From: Methylotuvimicrobium buryatense 5G
GTDB taxonomy: Bacteria; Pseudomonadota; Gammaproteobacteria; Methylococcales; Methylomonadaceae
Assembly (NCBI RefSeq): GCF_000341735.1
Contig: NZ_KB455575.1
Location: 3,604,190 to 3,668,189, forward strand
Direction of reading: 5' to 3'
DNA length: 64,000 nucleotides
Shown: piece by piece, positions 54,447 through 63,337 of the stretch
Layout: each line of letters begins with the position of its first letter
Numbering within the stretch: the stretch's first letter is position 1
Notes under the pieces: model-generated
Seen by the model: the letters and a program-made list of their open reading frames with translations, nothing else
The model's database searches: none
What the model was told of the DNA's origin: nothing
Translations under genes and position numbers: made by a program

Positions 54447-55811
54447 TTATTTGAACTGGAATAGAGTCACCGGCGATGTAGCGCCGCTGTCAAATTCGAT
54501 ATACATCGCCCGACACATCCCCCAATAGCTTTTCGGCGTTTTCCAGTTGTATTGCCAATTGCCGTCGCGCTTGTTTTGCAGGCCGCTGTTGCCGGGTGCA
54601 TATTCTTCAACGGCATCGTGTGGGCTGTGTGCGGCAGTTTCACAATCGATTGGATATGAATAGAAACCGGCAAAACTGCTGCTGTCCTCAATTGGCATGC
54701 CATTGGCATCGGTCAAGCGCCATTTGGTGGGGATCGATTGTCCGGCTTGAGCGGTGTTGATCAGTTCGTTATTCAGTGGAGCGCTAAAACCTTCAAACCG
54801 ATAGGTGACCAAAAAAGTGGTGCAAGTCGGTGGTGTGGTGGTATTGCCTTTGCTGTCGGTACCGCGGACACAGACTTCGTTTGAACCTAATTGCTCGGCT
54901 GGCAATTCGGCAATAACATCCTCGGTCACGCTATCAAATGCCCCATCCTGTGCGCTCAAAAGTTCCCAATCGCCACCATTCAAACGGTATTCGGCGCTGA
55001 CCACAGTGTTGTTGCCTGTTTCCACTTCGGAAACCGTTGCTCTCAGCGTAGTCGTACCATGGAGTAGCGCAGGATTCGGATTGACGCCGAGACCGTCGAT
55101 TTTGGGCCCGGTTTGATCACTGTAGCCCACGCTGATTTCGATATGATTGGTATCGTTCATCGGCTGCGTGCCGGTCAGCGCAATCGAACCTTCCAAGATA
55201 AAGCCTTCGCTCAAGTCCTCACCGGTCACGTTCCATTTGGCACCATTCGCGGCGCCGACCAGACCCGTCGTCAACTCGGAGCCGTTGAGTTTGACATCGT
55301 TCAACGCGACCGACACGGTCGATGAGCCGCCACCGCCCATGCCGCTACCCATACCTCCGCCGCCCATGCCACCACACATCATGCCGCTACAGCCGCTGCT
55401 GTTATTCTGAACATTAATCAGAATATAGTTGAGCGTCCCGAGCGAACCTACGTTGCGCGATACCGTGACGGCGGACGCGCCGGTTCCGACTTTTGTCGAA
55501 AGGATTTGTGTATCGGAGTCGTAATTAAACTGAATCGGCTTGTTCAAGCCGCCCGTTACATCGCCTTCAGTTCGGTTGCCCGCCGTCGTGAGCGGCACCT
55601 TGCCGATATAAATTTCCTTCGGATTACTATTCATGCCCATGCCCATGCCTGAGCTGCTCAAATTGCGATAACGCACGGCGCCTTGCAACAGGGCTTCAGA
55701 ATCGTGTCCCGATGCTATAGCTGCCGCAGCCTGCGCTTCCGCAAGCGCCAGGCATGCCAATCCGGCAATAGCCGTTAATTTAAATATCGATGATGTCTCT
55801 ATTTTTTGCAT
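54447..55811 (-). CDS. Secreted Met/Gly-rich protein with PxKF-like C-terminal domain
   Basis: 454 residues with a signal peptide (LTAIAGLACLALAEAQA). Two Met/Gly-rich stretches stand out: SSSGMGMGMNSN near 53 and CSGMMCGGMGGGGMGSGMGG near 140, with two Cys. The middle (about 230-340) looks like an immunoglobulin-like fold, and the C-terminal part (FSAPLNNELINTAQAGQSIP, TKWRLTD) resembles the PxKF domain of secreted bacterial proteins. It lies on the same strand 188 bases downstream of the pentaheme cytochrome. Met-rich segments often bind Cu(I), but function here is not established. No close family is recognised for the whole chain. Confidence 0.7.
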   Translation of the reverse strand: MQKIETSSIFKLTAIAGLACLALAEAQAAAAIASGHDSEALLQGAVRYRNLSSSGMGMGMNSNPKEIYIGKVPLTTAGNRTEGDVTGGLNKPIQFNYDSDTQILSTKVGTGASAVTVSRNVGSLGTLNYILINVQNNSSGCSGMMCGGMGGGGMGSGMGGGGSSTVSVALNDVKLNGSELTTGLVGAANGAKWNVTGEDLSEGFILEGSIALTGTQPMNDTNHIEISVGYSDQTGPKIDGLGVNPNPALLHGTTTLRATVSEVETGNNTVVSAEYRLNGGDWELLSAQDGAFDSVTEDVIAELPAEQLGSNEVCVRGTDSKGNTTTPPTCTTFLVTYRFEGFSAPLNNELINTAQAGQSIPTKWRLTDANGMPIEDSSSFAGFYSYPIDCETAAHSPHDAVEEYAPGNSGLQNKRDGNWQYNWKTPKSYWGMCRAMYIEFDSGATSPVTLFQFK

Positions 55812-55999
55812 ATTAGTCTCTTTAGAATGATCAATAAAATGTGTAAATTAGGGTATGCTGTTGAGTCGGCCTAGCGTGTTGATTTATCGCGATACATTGA
55901 TAGCTCCTGGAAAAACAAACCCTGAATCTGCCGGTCACATCGTTTCCCTTACCAAACTAGCAAAACCCTAAAAAATTCACATCCTTGTGATGGGGGCTT

Positions 56000-58576
56000 T
56001 TATTTTGAAACGCTGAACGTATGCAGCACGATACGGCTGGTTTTCTGAGTCGATGCATTGAACATCGTCTTGAAATCCTGCACTTCCGCATCGGGTTCGA
56101 CGAACAGATCTTGCGCGAAGGAATAGGCCAATGGTTGATGCACTAGCTCGGCTTCCACGCTGTAACTGTTGCCGCTTAAGCCGCCGATTTGATAGCGGAT
56201 TTGATCGCTGCCGCCGACAAAGTTGGCATCAGTCAACGCATCGCCTACGACTTTGATGTCATTCGGCGCGGTCGCTTTGTTGAAGCCTTTAGGTAGTAAG
56301 CGGTTGTCTTTCAGATACTGTGCGCCACGCAGCAAGGTATAGGTCACTTGGTCTGTGCTGTCGCCCATGATCGCCTCGTAAACCTGAACTTGATCCGGGC
56401 TGGTAATCAAATCGTAATGCGGCTCAAAGGTCGTGCGATCCATATCGGCATCCACGCCTTCGATGCTGCCGTTAGGATTGATTTTGCCCGATTCGAACAC
56501 TACTTTGCCCTGTGCATCTTTGACCGTCACATGTAGTACGACACGACGCGAGGGATACGCACTCGGTAGTTTATGACCGGTTTGAGCGTTGATTTTCAGC
56601 GTGAAATCCAGCGTATTATTCGCTAAAGATTGCGTAACCGTTTCAATCGTCGCTGATTTATTTAACTGATCTTGGGTTTTTTGGAGGGTTTCCTCGAAAT
56701 TATTCGACAAAATACCCAATTGCTCTTTGTTATTGTTGAAAATATCCAACATTAACTTATTACCGCCAACGAATTCGTGCAAAGCGAAATCGTCGCGTCT
56801 TTGCAACCACATCGGACGATTCGAAATAGGCACGCCATTGACGCGTGACATGTGACATTGCTGACAGCTTCGCGGCGTTACACTGGCAAAATCGCTGTGC
56901 TCCCATTCGCTATACGGCATTTGTTCCGGGAATTCACTTTCCGGTGTCGTGCTGAGAATAGTTCCCGACTCGTCGACAAAAGGTGTTTTTAAATTGTGGC
57001 AAGTCCCACAAAGCTTCGAGGATTTGACGTGTTCGCTATACACCGGTGTATATCCGGTATTCATGATCATCGGATTTGGGAATAGATCATCGTAGGGACC
57101 ATAGATCGTCTTGCTGCCGTCAATATCATATTGGCCACTGAATTTCGATAAGGTACCTAAATCCGGTGAATTTTTGATTTGATGACAGACCGTACAGCTT
57201 ACACCATTCAACGCTTCGTTGTGACGTGGATGGTCGGCATTCAGAAAACCGTTATCGAGAATCTCCAGCGGTTCGCCTTTTTTTCGCGCTTCGAAATTCG
57301 CCATCGGCGCATGGCAGCGCGTGCATTTGTCGTTGATGACATCAGCCAAGTGAGGGTTGCGGTTCAATTCGGAACGCACTTTGGCTTTCCACAGAGGATC
57401 TCGCGCCGAATTCGCCATCATCGTCGAAGACCAATCCGTTTCAATCGAAGCATCCTGACCATTTTCATCAGTCAGGTTGTTATGGCACATCGTGCAGTTG
57501 TTGGAACCGGAAAAATGTTCAGATTCAAAAGAGGGATTACCTGGCGAAGCAGGCGGCATTAAAAACGCGCCGTTGCTGTTGAGTTTAGTCGTGACATTGA
57601 AACTGGCCGATACGCCGCCGATCGTTAGTGTCGCGCTGGTCGTAACGTCGTGCTCAGTGGACGCCAACAACCGCACACGAACGCTGTCGTTAACATGGGC
57701 TTCACCCGCCGTTGCTACGAAGGTACCGTTGTTGACTGAATACAAACCGCCGCTAATGCTAATCGGTGTCGGGGCGTTGATGCCAGTAACGGTAATTGCA
57801 TTGGAAGTGACGGTACTGCCCGGCTCGACATCGCTTTGTGCGGTGAAGCTGAACGCATCCGGCGTGGTATCAGTGATAAAGGCCGAGGTTGTCACGCTGA
57901 AAGAACCCGATACGCCACCAATTGTTACCGTTGCGCTGGTCGTGGTGTTGTGTGTATCTGATGATTGGACTTGTGCTCTGACTTGATCGCCAGCCTTGAC
58001 GCTGCCCTGAGCGCTGGTAAAGCCTCCGCTATTGATTGCATACGCACCGCCGCTGACGCTGATCGGCGCAGGGGCGTTAATGCCGGTTACCGTGATCGGT
58101 TCCGATGTTATCGTGCTGTTGAGCGCTACATCCGTTTGCTGAGTAAAACTGAACGCATCCGGCGTGGTATTCAAGGTATCGCTCAAGGTTATTACCGTGA
58201 ATGTTCCCGACACACCGCCTACTGTGAGCGTAGTACTTTTAGTCGTATCGTAGGTATTAGCCGAAGTCAGCCGAACGCGAATATTGTCGCCATTGTATGC
58301 AGTTCCTTTCTTGCTGGTGAAACTGCCGCCGTTGCGCGAATAGCTGCCACCGCTGATGCCGATAGAGGAGCCGGTATCGATGCCGGTAATCGTGATCGGG
58401 TCGGAAGTAATCGTGGTATTTAACGCAACACCGGTTTGATCGACAAACTCAAACGCATCCGGTGTACTGTCCTTACCGCCTCCACCGCCACCTTTGGACT
58501 GCGCCACGGCTCCAAAACCATACAACAACATAAACAGCCAACAAAGGCCTATAAAAATAAGTTTACGACTTTTCAT
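56000..58576 (-). CDS. Secreted pentaheme c-type cytochrome with three N-terminal beta repeats
   Basis: 858 residues with a signal peptide (IGLCWLFMLLYGFGAVAQS) and a Gly-rich linker. Three similar beta-sandwich repeats of about 95 residues follow (each opening TPDAF-F and ending TLTIGGVSASFNVTT or similar), at about 37-130, 137-228 and 235-328. Five haem c sites then appear: CTMCH (near 361), CTRCH (417), CTVCH (460), CGTCH (522) and CQQCH (570). The last 250 residues are beta-rich without haems. It resembles the surface-associated multihaem cytochromes of Methylococcus, which respond to copper. Electron transfer at the cell surface is inferred. The Met/Gly-rich neighbour downstream is probably its partner. 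Confidence 0.9.
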   Translation of the reverse strand: MKSRKLIFIGLCWLFMLLYGFGAVAQSKGGGGGGKDSTPDAFEFVDQTGVALNTTITSDPITITGIDTGSSIGISGGSYSRNGGSFTSKKGTAYNGDNIRVRLTSANTYDTTKSTTLTVGGVSGTFTVITLSDTLNTTPDAFSFTQQTDVALNSTITSEPITVTGINAPAPISVSGGAYAINSGGFTSAQGSVKAGDQVRAQVQSSDTHNTTTSATVTIGGVSGSFSVTTSAFITDTTPDAFSFTAQSDVEPGSTVTSNAITVTGINAPTPISISGGLYSVNNGTFVATAGEAHVNDSVRVRLLASTEHDVTTSATLTIGGVSASFNVTTKLNSNGAFLMPPASPGNPSFESEHFSGSNNCTMCHNNLTDENGQDASIETDWSSTMMANSARDPLWKAKVRSELNRNPHLADVINDKCTRCHAPMANFEARKKGEPLEILDNGFLNADHPRHNEALNGVSCTVCHQIKNSPDLGTLSKFSGQYDIDGSKTIYGPYDDLFPNPMIMNTGYTPVYSEHVKSSKLCGTCHNLKTPFVDESGTILSTTPESEFPEQMPYSEWEHSDFASVTPRSCQQCHMSRVNGVPISNRPMWLQRRDDFALHEFVGGNKLMLDIFNNNKEQLGILSNNFEETLQKTQDQLNKSATIETVTQSLANNTLDFTLKINAQTGHKLPSAYPSRRVVLHVTVKDAQGKVVFESGKINPNGSIEGVDADMDRTTFEPHYDLITSPDQVQVYEAIMGDSTDQVTYTLLRGAQYLKDNRLLPKGFNKATAPNDIKVVGDALTDANFVGGSDQIRYQIGGLSGNSYSVEAELVHQPLAYSFAQDLFVEPDAEVQDFKTMFNASTQKTSRIVLHTFSVSK

Positions 58577-59096
58577 TGTTTACCTTAAAAATAAAATAAC
58601 CGGAATAAATAGGTGTCAATTAATATGCCAAATTACTATTTGTTTGATAATACAATGATTTCTTGTAGGTAATGACTCTCGCGTCAGTCATTGGGATAAC
58701 CCAACATGCGTGCTTTCACGCATCTAGTGCGTCATATGCCGTAATTCAAAACCTTTCACTCATTGAATTTATGTCCACTATACCTATTGCTAACCCGATT
58801 TCGGCGCCGTGACGCCCCTCAAATGGCTAGCACAAAAAAATCCATAGCCTATTGGTTATGATTGATTACTTGGATAATTCAGATGCTAGGAAATCATCCA
58901 TGATCTATGATTCCTCGCCTAACCCTCTCGGCTTCTTTATACACAATTGCCGAAATTTGTAGTGCGATGGGTATGCAAATGATGTATAGATACCTATAGC
59001 CTTGGCGCGATAACGAGGCAAATTCGTCGATGGATGTTAGAATACGGGCATTTCGACAAGAACAATGCGTAAAGCCATAGATTTAATGAGGAAACT
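58577..59096. other. Gene-free divergent region with a family E repeat
   Basis: 520 bases between the divergent cytochrome and UPF0182 genes. Bases 58948-58974 (TTGCCGAAATTTGTAGTGCG, then ATGGGTATG) are a family E copy, and 58797-58822 (CGATTTCGGCGCCGTGACGC) looks like a family B fragment. No promoter pair stands out. Confidence 0.55.
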
Positions 59097-61748
59097 ATGC
59101 GGATTCCGAGACATTTAACCAAGATTATTGCGGCAACCCTCGGCATATTGCTTGTCGTTTATGTCGCATTCTATTTCGTATTTCTCGATCTGATCGTCGA
59201 TTATTGGTGGTTTCAAGCATTAAGGTTTGAAGGCTATTTTTGGCTGAGATTGCTTTACCGCTTTTTTCTTTCGGGCGCGGTCACAGCGGTTTTCTTTTCG
59301 ATTTTCTTTTTGCATTTTTGGTTGGCGGCCCGTTATCTGGGGTTCAATCCCAATCAGGATGTATTGCTGGACTCGGCCAAGCGTAAGCGTTTCGAGCGCC
59401 TAGCCGACTTATTCATGAGCTTGTCGCTCAAATTTTCTACGCCGGTCGCATTGATTTTAGCCATTGCGATTGCAATTCCCTTTTATCATCAATGGGAAAC
59501 GGGGCTGTTGTATTTCTTCGGCGGATCATCCGGAATCGTTGAGCCCGTTTACGGACATGATATCGGTTTTTATTTACTGTCTTACCCGATTTATTTACTC
59601 ATCCAAGAAGAGCTACTAGCTACAGCGATCATTATTTTTATAATGGTCGCTTTTCAATATTGGGTACAGCATACGTTTATCCCAAGTCAATCAAAAGAGT
59701 TTCCGAAGGCCGCTAAAATTCATCTGGCGGTGTTGTTCGGTTTTGTCGTGCTCTTCGTCGTTTGGGGTTTCATGCTGTACCGGTTTTCGCTGCTTTATGT
59801 CGACCGACACGAGCCGGTGTTTTCAGGGCCCGGCTTCGTCGAAATACGCTATCAACTACCGTTGATTTGGCTCTCGATTCTGGGGTTTCTGGCTGCTGCG
59901 ATTTCATTGTTGTTTTATTATTTCTCCGAAACGACGCGGACCAAAGTCCCGTTTTTGATTTCATTGGGAGTCTTTGTTAGTGCGTTGGGCTTACAAGAAG
60001 TCAAGTTTATACCGCAATTGATCGATAAATTTATCGTCAAGCCTAATCCGGTTAGGACGCAGCGCCCGTTTATCGATCACAATATTGTCGCGACGCGCGA
60101 TGCTTATGATTTAAAAAATATCGATATCGTCGATTTTACGGTGACGCTAGATCCGACCAAAGATATCGAAGCCTGGAGTACCCGAAGACGTTTCGAAAAC
60201 ATTCCGGTTTGGGATCGTGAATTTTTGAGCGATGTTTACAACCAGATTCAAAGTATCCGGCCGTATTATCATTTTCTCGATGTCGACGAAGGCCGTTATT
60301 TGATCGACGGTTTCAAACGTCAGGTCAATCTTGCCGCTCGGGAAATGAATATCTCCAAGCTCCCCGAAGAGGCACAAAACTGGGAAAACACGCATTTGCG
60401 TTTTACGCATGGTTACGGCGCGGTGGTGACGCCTGCGGCGCAAGATGCGGGTAATCCGATCCGTTGGTTTTTGCGGGACTTGGATTTAAGTTCCACAGTC
60501 GGATTCGATATCAAACACCCCGATATTTATTACGGAATGGAGGATTATAAATACGCAATCGTACCGAATAATCTTGACGTGGTTGCGCTTTCGGGCTCGC
60601 GTCCCGATCCCGCGGTCGATGCGCCCTATGTCGGCAAGGGTGGTATTCCGATTCCTTCGTTGTTTAGAAAAGCCTTGTTTTCGTTTTTTTTCAAGGATGA
60701 AAAAATATTTTTCTCGACCAATATCTCTCGAGAGAGCCGCTTGTTGATTCGTCGTAATGTCGTCGACCGGATCAGTCACCTAGCGCCTTTTCTGCATTTA
60801 GACAAAGATCCTTATCTGGTTGTCACGAAAGACCGATTCTATTGGGTGCAAGACGCCTATACCTTGTCGAATTGGTATCCGGTATCGAAATCGGCCGAGG
60901 ATGATTTTTTAGACGGCAGCAAGGAATTCAACTATATCCGCAATTCGGTCAAGATCACCGTCGATGCTTACAGCGGTTTCACTCGTTTTTATGTTTCCGA
61001 TCCGTCGGATGTGATCATTCAGGCTTACGACAGGGCTTACCCCGGCGTATTCCGCGATATCGACGAAATGCCGAGAGAATTAAAGCAACAATTGCGTTTT
61101 CCGCGCGACCTGTTCTATTTACAGATGAAAGTCTATGCCAAATATCATCAGCGTGACCCGGCATTGTTTTATCAACAGGCCGAGACTTGGAATTTTGCGG
61201 AAGTGAGAGGCAAGGAGGTCAAGCCTTACTACCAAACGGTAGACTTAGGGCATTGCGGCGGCAAGGAAGAATTCGTCATGATCAACCCGATGACGCCGAT
61301 CAACAATCAGAACTTGAGCATGGTCGGCGTTGCCAGTGTGATGGATAGAGAAAAGTGCGGCGATGCCTTCAAAAAAAGCATAACGATCTACCAGTTCGCG
61401 AAGGAGGTTCAAGTCAACGGACCGGCACAGGTCGAGGCTTTGATTGAGCAAGATCCGGAGATCTCGGCCCAACTTACGCTCTGGGACCAACGCGGCTCCC
61501 GAGTGGAAATGGGGCGAATGATTATTTTGCCGATGGAACACTCGATTCTCTATGTTCAGCCGATTTATTTGATTGCGACTAGGACCCGAATACCTGAGTT
61601 GGCCAGAGTGATCGTATCGATCGGCAATGAGGTCGTCATGGATACCACGCTATGGAGTGCATTTTCACGATTGAGAGAGCGCTTTATTAAAATACAAGAG
61701 GACGACACTGGGACCACTTTCGATCCGGAGAATGGTCGGCCGAGATAA
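59097..61748 (+). CDS. UPF0182 family membrane protein
   Basis: 883 residues. About seven N-terminal membrane segments (to about residue 315) are followed by a large soluble domain. Blocks such as DLIVDYWWFQALRFEGYFWL, IDHNIVATRDAYDL, THGYGAVVTP and LPMEHSILYVQPIYL are characteristic of UPF0182. Function is unknown; the family is widespread in actinobacteria, cyanobacteria and some proteobacteria. It is monocistronic and ends in a strong terminator. Confidence 0.93.
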   Translation: MRIPRHLTKIIAATLGILLVVYVAFYFVFLDLIVDYWWFQALRFEGYFWLRLLYRFFLSGAVTAVFFSIFFLHFWLAARYLGFNPNQDVLLDSAKRKRFERLADLFMSLSLKFSTPVALILAIAIAIPFYHQWETGLLYFFGGSSGIVEPVYGHDIGFYLLSYPIYLLIQEELLATAIIIFIMVAFQYWVQHTFIPSQSKEFPKAAKIHLAVLFGFVVLFVVWGFMLYRFSLLYVDRHEPVFSGPGFVEIRYQLPLIWLSILGFLAAAISLLFYYFSETTRTKVPFLISLGVFVSALGLQEVKFIPQLIDKFIVKPNPVRTQRPFIDHNIVATRDAYDLKNIDIVDFTVTLDPTKDIEAWSTRRRFENIPVWDREFLSDVYNQIQSIRPYYHFLDVDEGRYLIDGFKRQVNLAAREMNISKLPEEAQNWENTHLRFTHGYGAVVTPAAQDAGNPIRWFLRDLDLSSTVGFDIKHPDIYYGMEDYKYAIVPNNLDVVALSGSRPDPAVDAPYVGKGGIPIPSLFRKALFSFFFKDEKIFFSTNISRESRLLIRRNVVDRISHLAPFLHLDKDPYLVVTKDRFYWVQDAYTLSNWYPVSKSAEDDFLDGSKEFNYIRNSVKITVDAYSGFTRFYVSDPSDVIIQAYDRAYPGVFRDIDEMPRELKQQLRFPRDLFYLQMKVYAKYHQRDPALFYQQAETWNFAEVRGKEVKPYYQTVDLGHCGGKEEFVMINPMTPINNQNLSMVGVASVMDREKCGDAFKKSITIYQFAKEVQVNGPAQVEALIEQDPEISAQLTLWDQRGSRVEMGRMIILPMEHSILYVQPIYLIATRTRIPELARVIVSIGNEVVMDTTLWSAFSRLRERFIKIQEDDTGTTFDPENGRPR

Positions 61749-61758
61749 GAGGATAAAA

Positions 61759-61797
61759 AAAGCCGCTGTCGAATGATTCGGCAGCGGCTTAATTTTT
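61759..61797. terminator. Bidirectional terminator between UPF0182 and rsd genes
   Basis: AAGCCGCTGTCGAAT pairs with ATTCGGCAGCGGCTT (one G-T pair), flanked by an A-run on the left and AATTTTT on the right, so it can end transcripts from both convergent genes. Confidence 0.88.
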
Positions 61798-61820
61798 ATA
61801 GGGCATACATTTTTTATGAT

Positions 61821-62267
61821 TTAATTTAGCAACATGTTGCAAAGCTTGTCTTCCAGGGTCATGCGGATGGCCAAATGCTCGCCTAGAACCGACAGGTCTT
61901 GCTCGAGAGAGCTGGGCGTTAAATAGTTTTTAGCGTGTTCGTACTTATCGTTGAAAACGATAGCCGCATCGGTGGTTCTCGATAGCTCGGGATAGAGTTC
62001 GTTTGCCACAGATAGCAACGCTTGGCGTTTTTCGTTACCGGACAATAATCGCTCATAAATGCCGAAGTGCCACAGCGACACATAATCGACTAGTAGTTGC
62101 GAAAACTCGGAAAGCCGAGTTTGCACTTTTTTACCGGCCGAAAACGGCTTCAGCTCGGCAATACGGCAATACATTGCCCACACCTCATGCCGTTCTTTTC
62201 TTAATTCATCGATTAAAGCTGCGGTACCCCGGCGTCTTTCAGGAAAGGTTTGCATAACAGCGCTCAT
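61821..62267 (-). CDS. rsd: Rsd/AlgQ family anti-sigma-70 factor
   Basis: 148 residues from ATG at 62267, chosen because GAGGA lies seven bases upstream; the frame itself opens at 62330. The helical bundle blocks ELRKERHEVWAMYCRIAELK, LSEFSQLLVDYVSLWHFGIY and ERL are those of Rsd (E. coli) and AlgQ (Pseudomonas). It binds the housekeeping sigma factor and shifts RNA polymerase to alternative sigma factors in stationary phase. It is convergent with UPF0182 and divergent from the phosphorylase gene. Confidence 0.88.
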   Translation of the reverse strand: MSAVMQTFPERRRGTAALIDELRKERHEVWAMYCRIAELKPFSAGKKVQTRLSEFSQLLVDYVSLWHFGIYERLLSGNEKRQALLSVANELYPELSRTTDAAIVFNDKYEHAKNYLTPSSLEQDLSVLGEHLAIRMTLEDKLCNMLLN

Positions 62268-62426
62268 CAGTCGATCCTCGTTTTGTTGTTGTGATGCAAA
62301 TCTAATCCAAAATTTAATATAATGCAACAATCTATTAATTATTATGAAACTTTCTCGTGAAATGGTTCAAGATTATCAATTTTATCGTTGTGTTTCTGCA
62401 ACAAATCTAAAGAGAGATTGATTCTT

Positions 62427-63239
62427 TTGGCGGCGAATATTTTTTTTGCGGTTGCGTTGCCATGCGAGGCGAAACCTCTGGTTGCACACTTCGGTTTGAA
62501 AAAAGACACAGCGGTGCGCGCTTTTGCAATGTATCGAAATGAATCTATTTATTTAACCGTTACGGGACCGGGAAAAAGTGCAATGGCGGCAGGTTTGGCC
62601 TACACGCAAGCCGTTAGTGCCTGTCTTGAAAATGCGCTATTTATCAATGTTGGAGTTGCAGGCCACAGGACGCATGATATCGGTAGCGCTTGGACAATCA
62701 ATAAAGTAAGTGACGCCGATACCGGTAGAAATTACTATCCGATGCCTGTCTACGGCTTGTCATGTCCTGCAACATCGCTGTTGACAGGTTCTAAACCTCA
62801 GTTCGATTACAACCACGAACATTTATGCGACATGGAAGCCTCGGCATTCTTTGAGACGGCGGCGCGGTTTTCGACTGGCGAATTGATCCAGTGCTTAAAA
62901 GTCGTTTCGGACAACCGGTTGGAGCCGGGACGCAATCTCGATCCGAAAGTCGTTGAGCAATTGATAGGAAACAACATCGGCCTTCTGGGTCTCCTGCTCG
63001 ACAAGCTCGAAGAACGCGCCAAACTTGTTAACCTCCCCGAAGCGCCTAACTTCGAGTACTGGATTCGGCAATATCGCTTTACCATAAGCGAACAAAATCG
63101 CCTGAAAAATTTGTTATCACGATTTTCGGTATTAACCGGCAAAAGCCTAGAGCCGGCCGATTTTGGAACGGTCAAATCCGGAAAAGAGTTGTTGGCAGCC
63201 TTGGAAAGCCGACTTGATAAGATAAAGTTCGAGTTATAA
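62427..63239 (+). CDS. Nucleoside phosphorylase / MTA-SAH nucleosidase-fold protein
   Basis: About 270 residues. The PNP/UDP phosphorylase fold is visible: phosphate-side VTGPGKSAMAAGLAYTQAV, FINVGVAGHRTHDIGSAWTI, and the purine/ribose block LCDMEASAFFETAARF with VVSDN. A C-terminal extension of about 85 residues (from YWIRQYRFTISEQNRL) is helical and not part of the fold. No ATG start fits; TTG at 62427 precedes LAANIFFAVALPCEAKPLV with an AGAGAG upstream, while TTG at 62388 is also open. Substrate is unknown; a hopanoid-type HpnG nucleosidase is possible but nothing here favours it. Confidence 0.75.
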   Translation: MAANIFFAVALPCEAKPLVAHFGLKKDTAVRAFAMYRNESIYLTVTGPGKSAMAAGLAYTQAVSACLENALFINVGVAGHRTHDIGSAWTINKVSDADTGRNYYPMPVYGLSCPATSLLTGSKPQFDYNHEHLCDMEASAFFETAARFSTGELIQCLKVVSDNRLEPGRNLDPKVVEQLIGNNIGLLGLLLDKLEERAKLVNLPEAPNFEYWIRQYRFTISEQNRLKNLLSRFSVLTGKSLEPADFGTVKSGKELLAALESRLDKIKFEL

Positions 63240-63337
63240 ATCGGGCAAACAAGGTCGACAATAAGTACGGTCCGAGCGCTTTATCTTTCGCGCTTCTAAT
63301 TTCGGCAGTGCTCGAGGAGTTGCTGGACCCTTGATGT

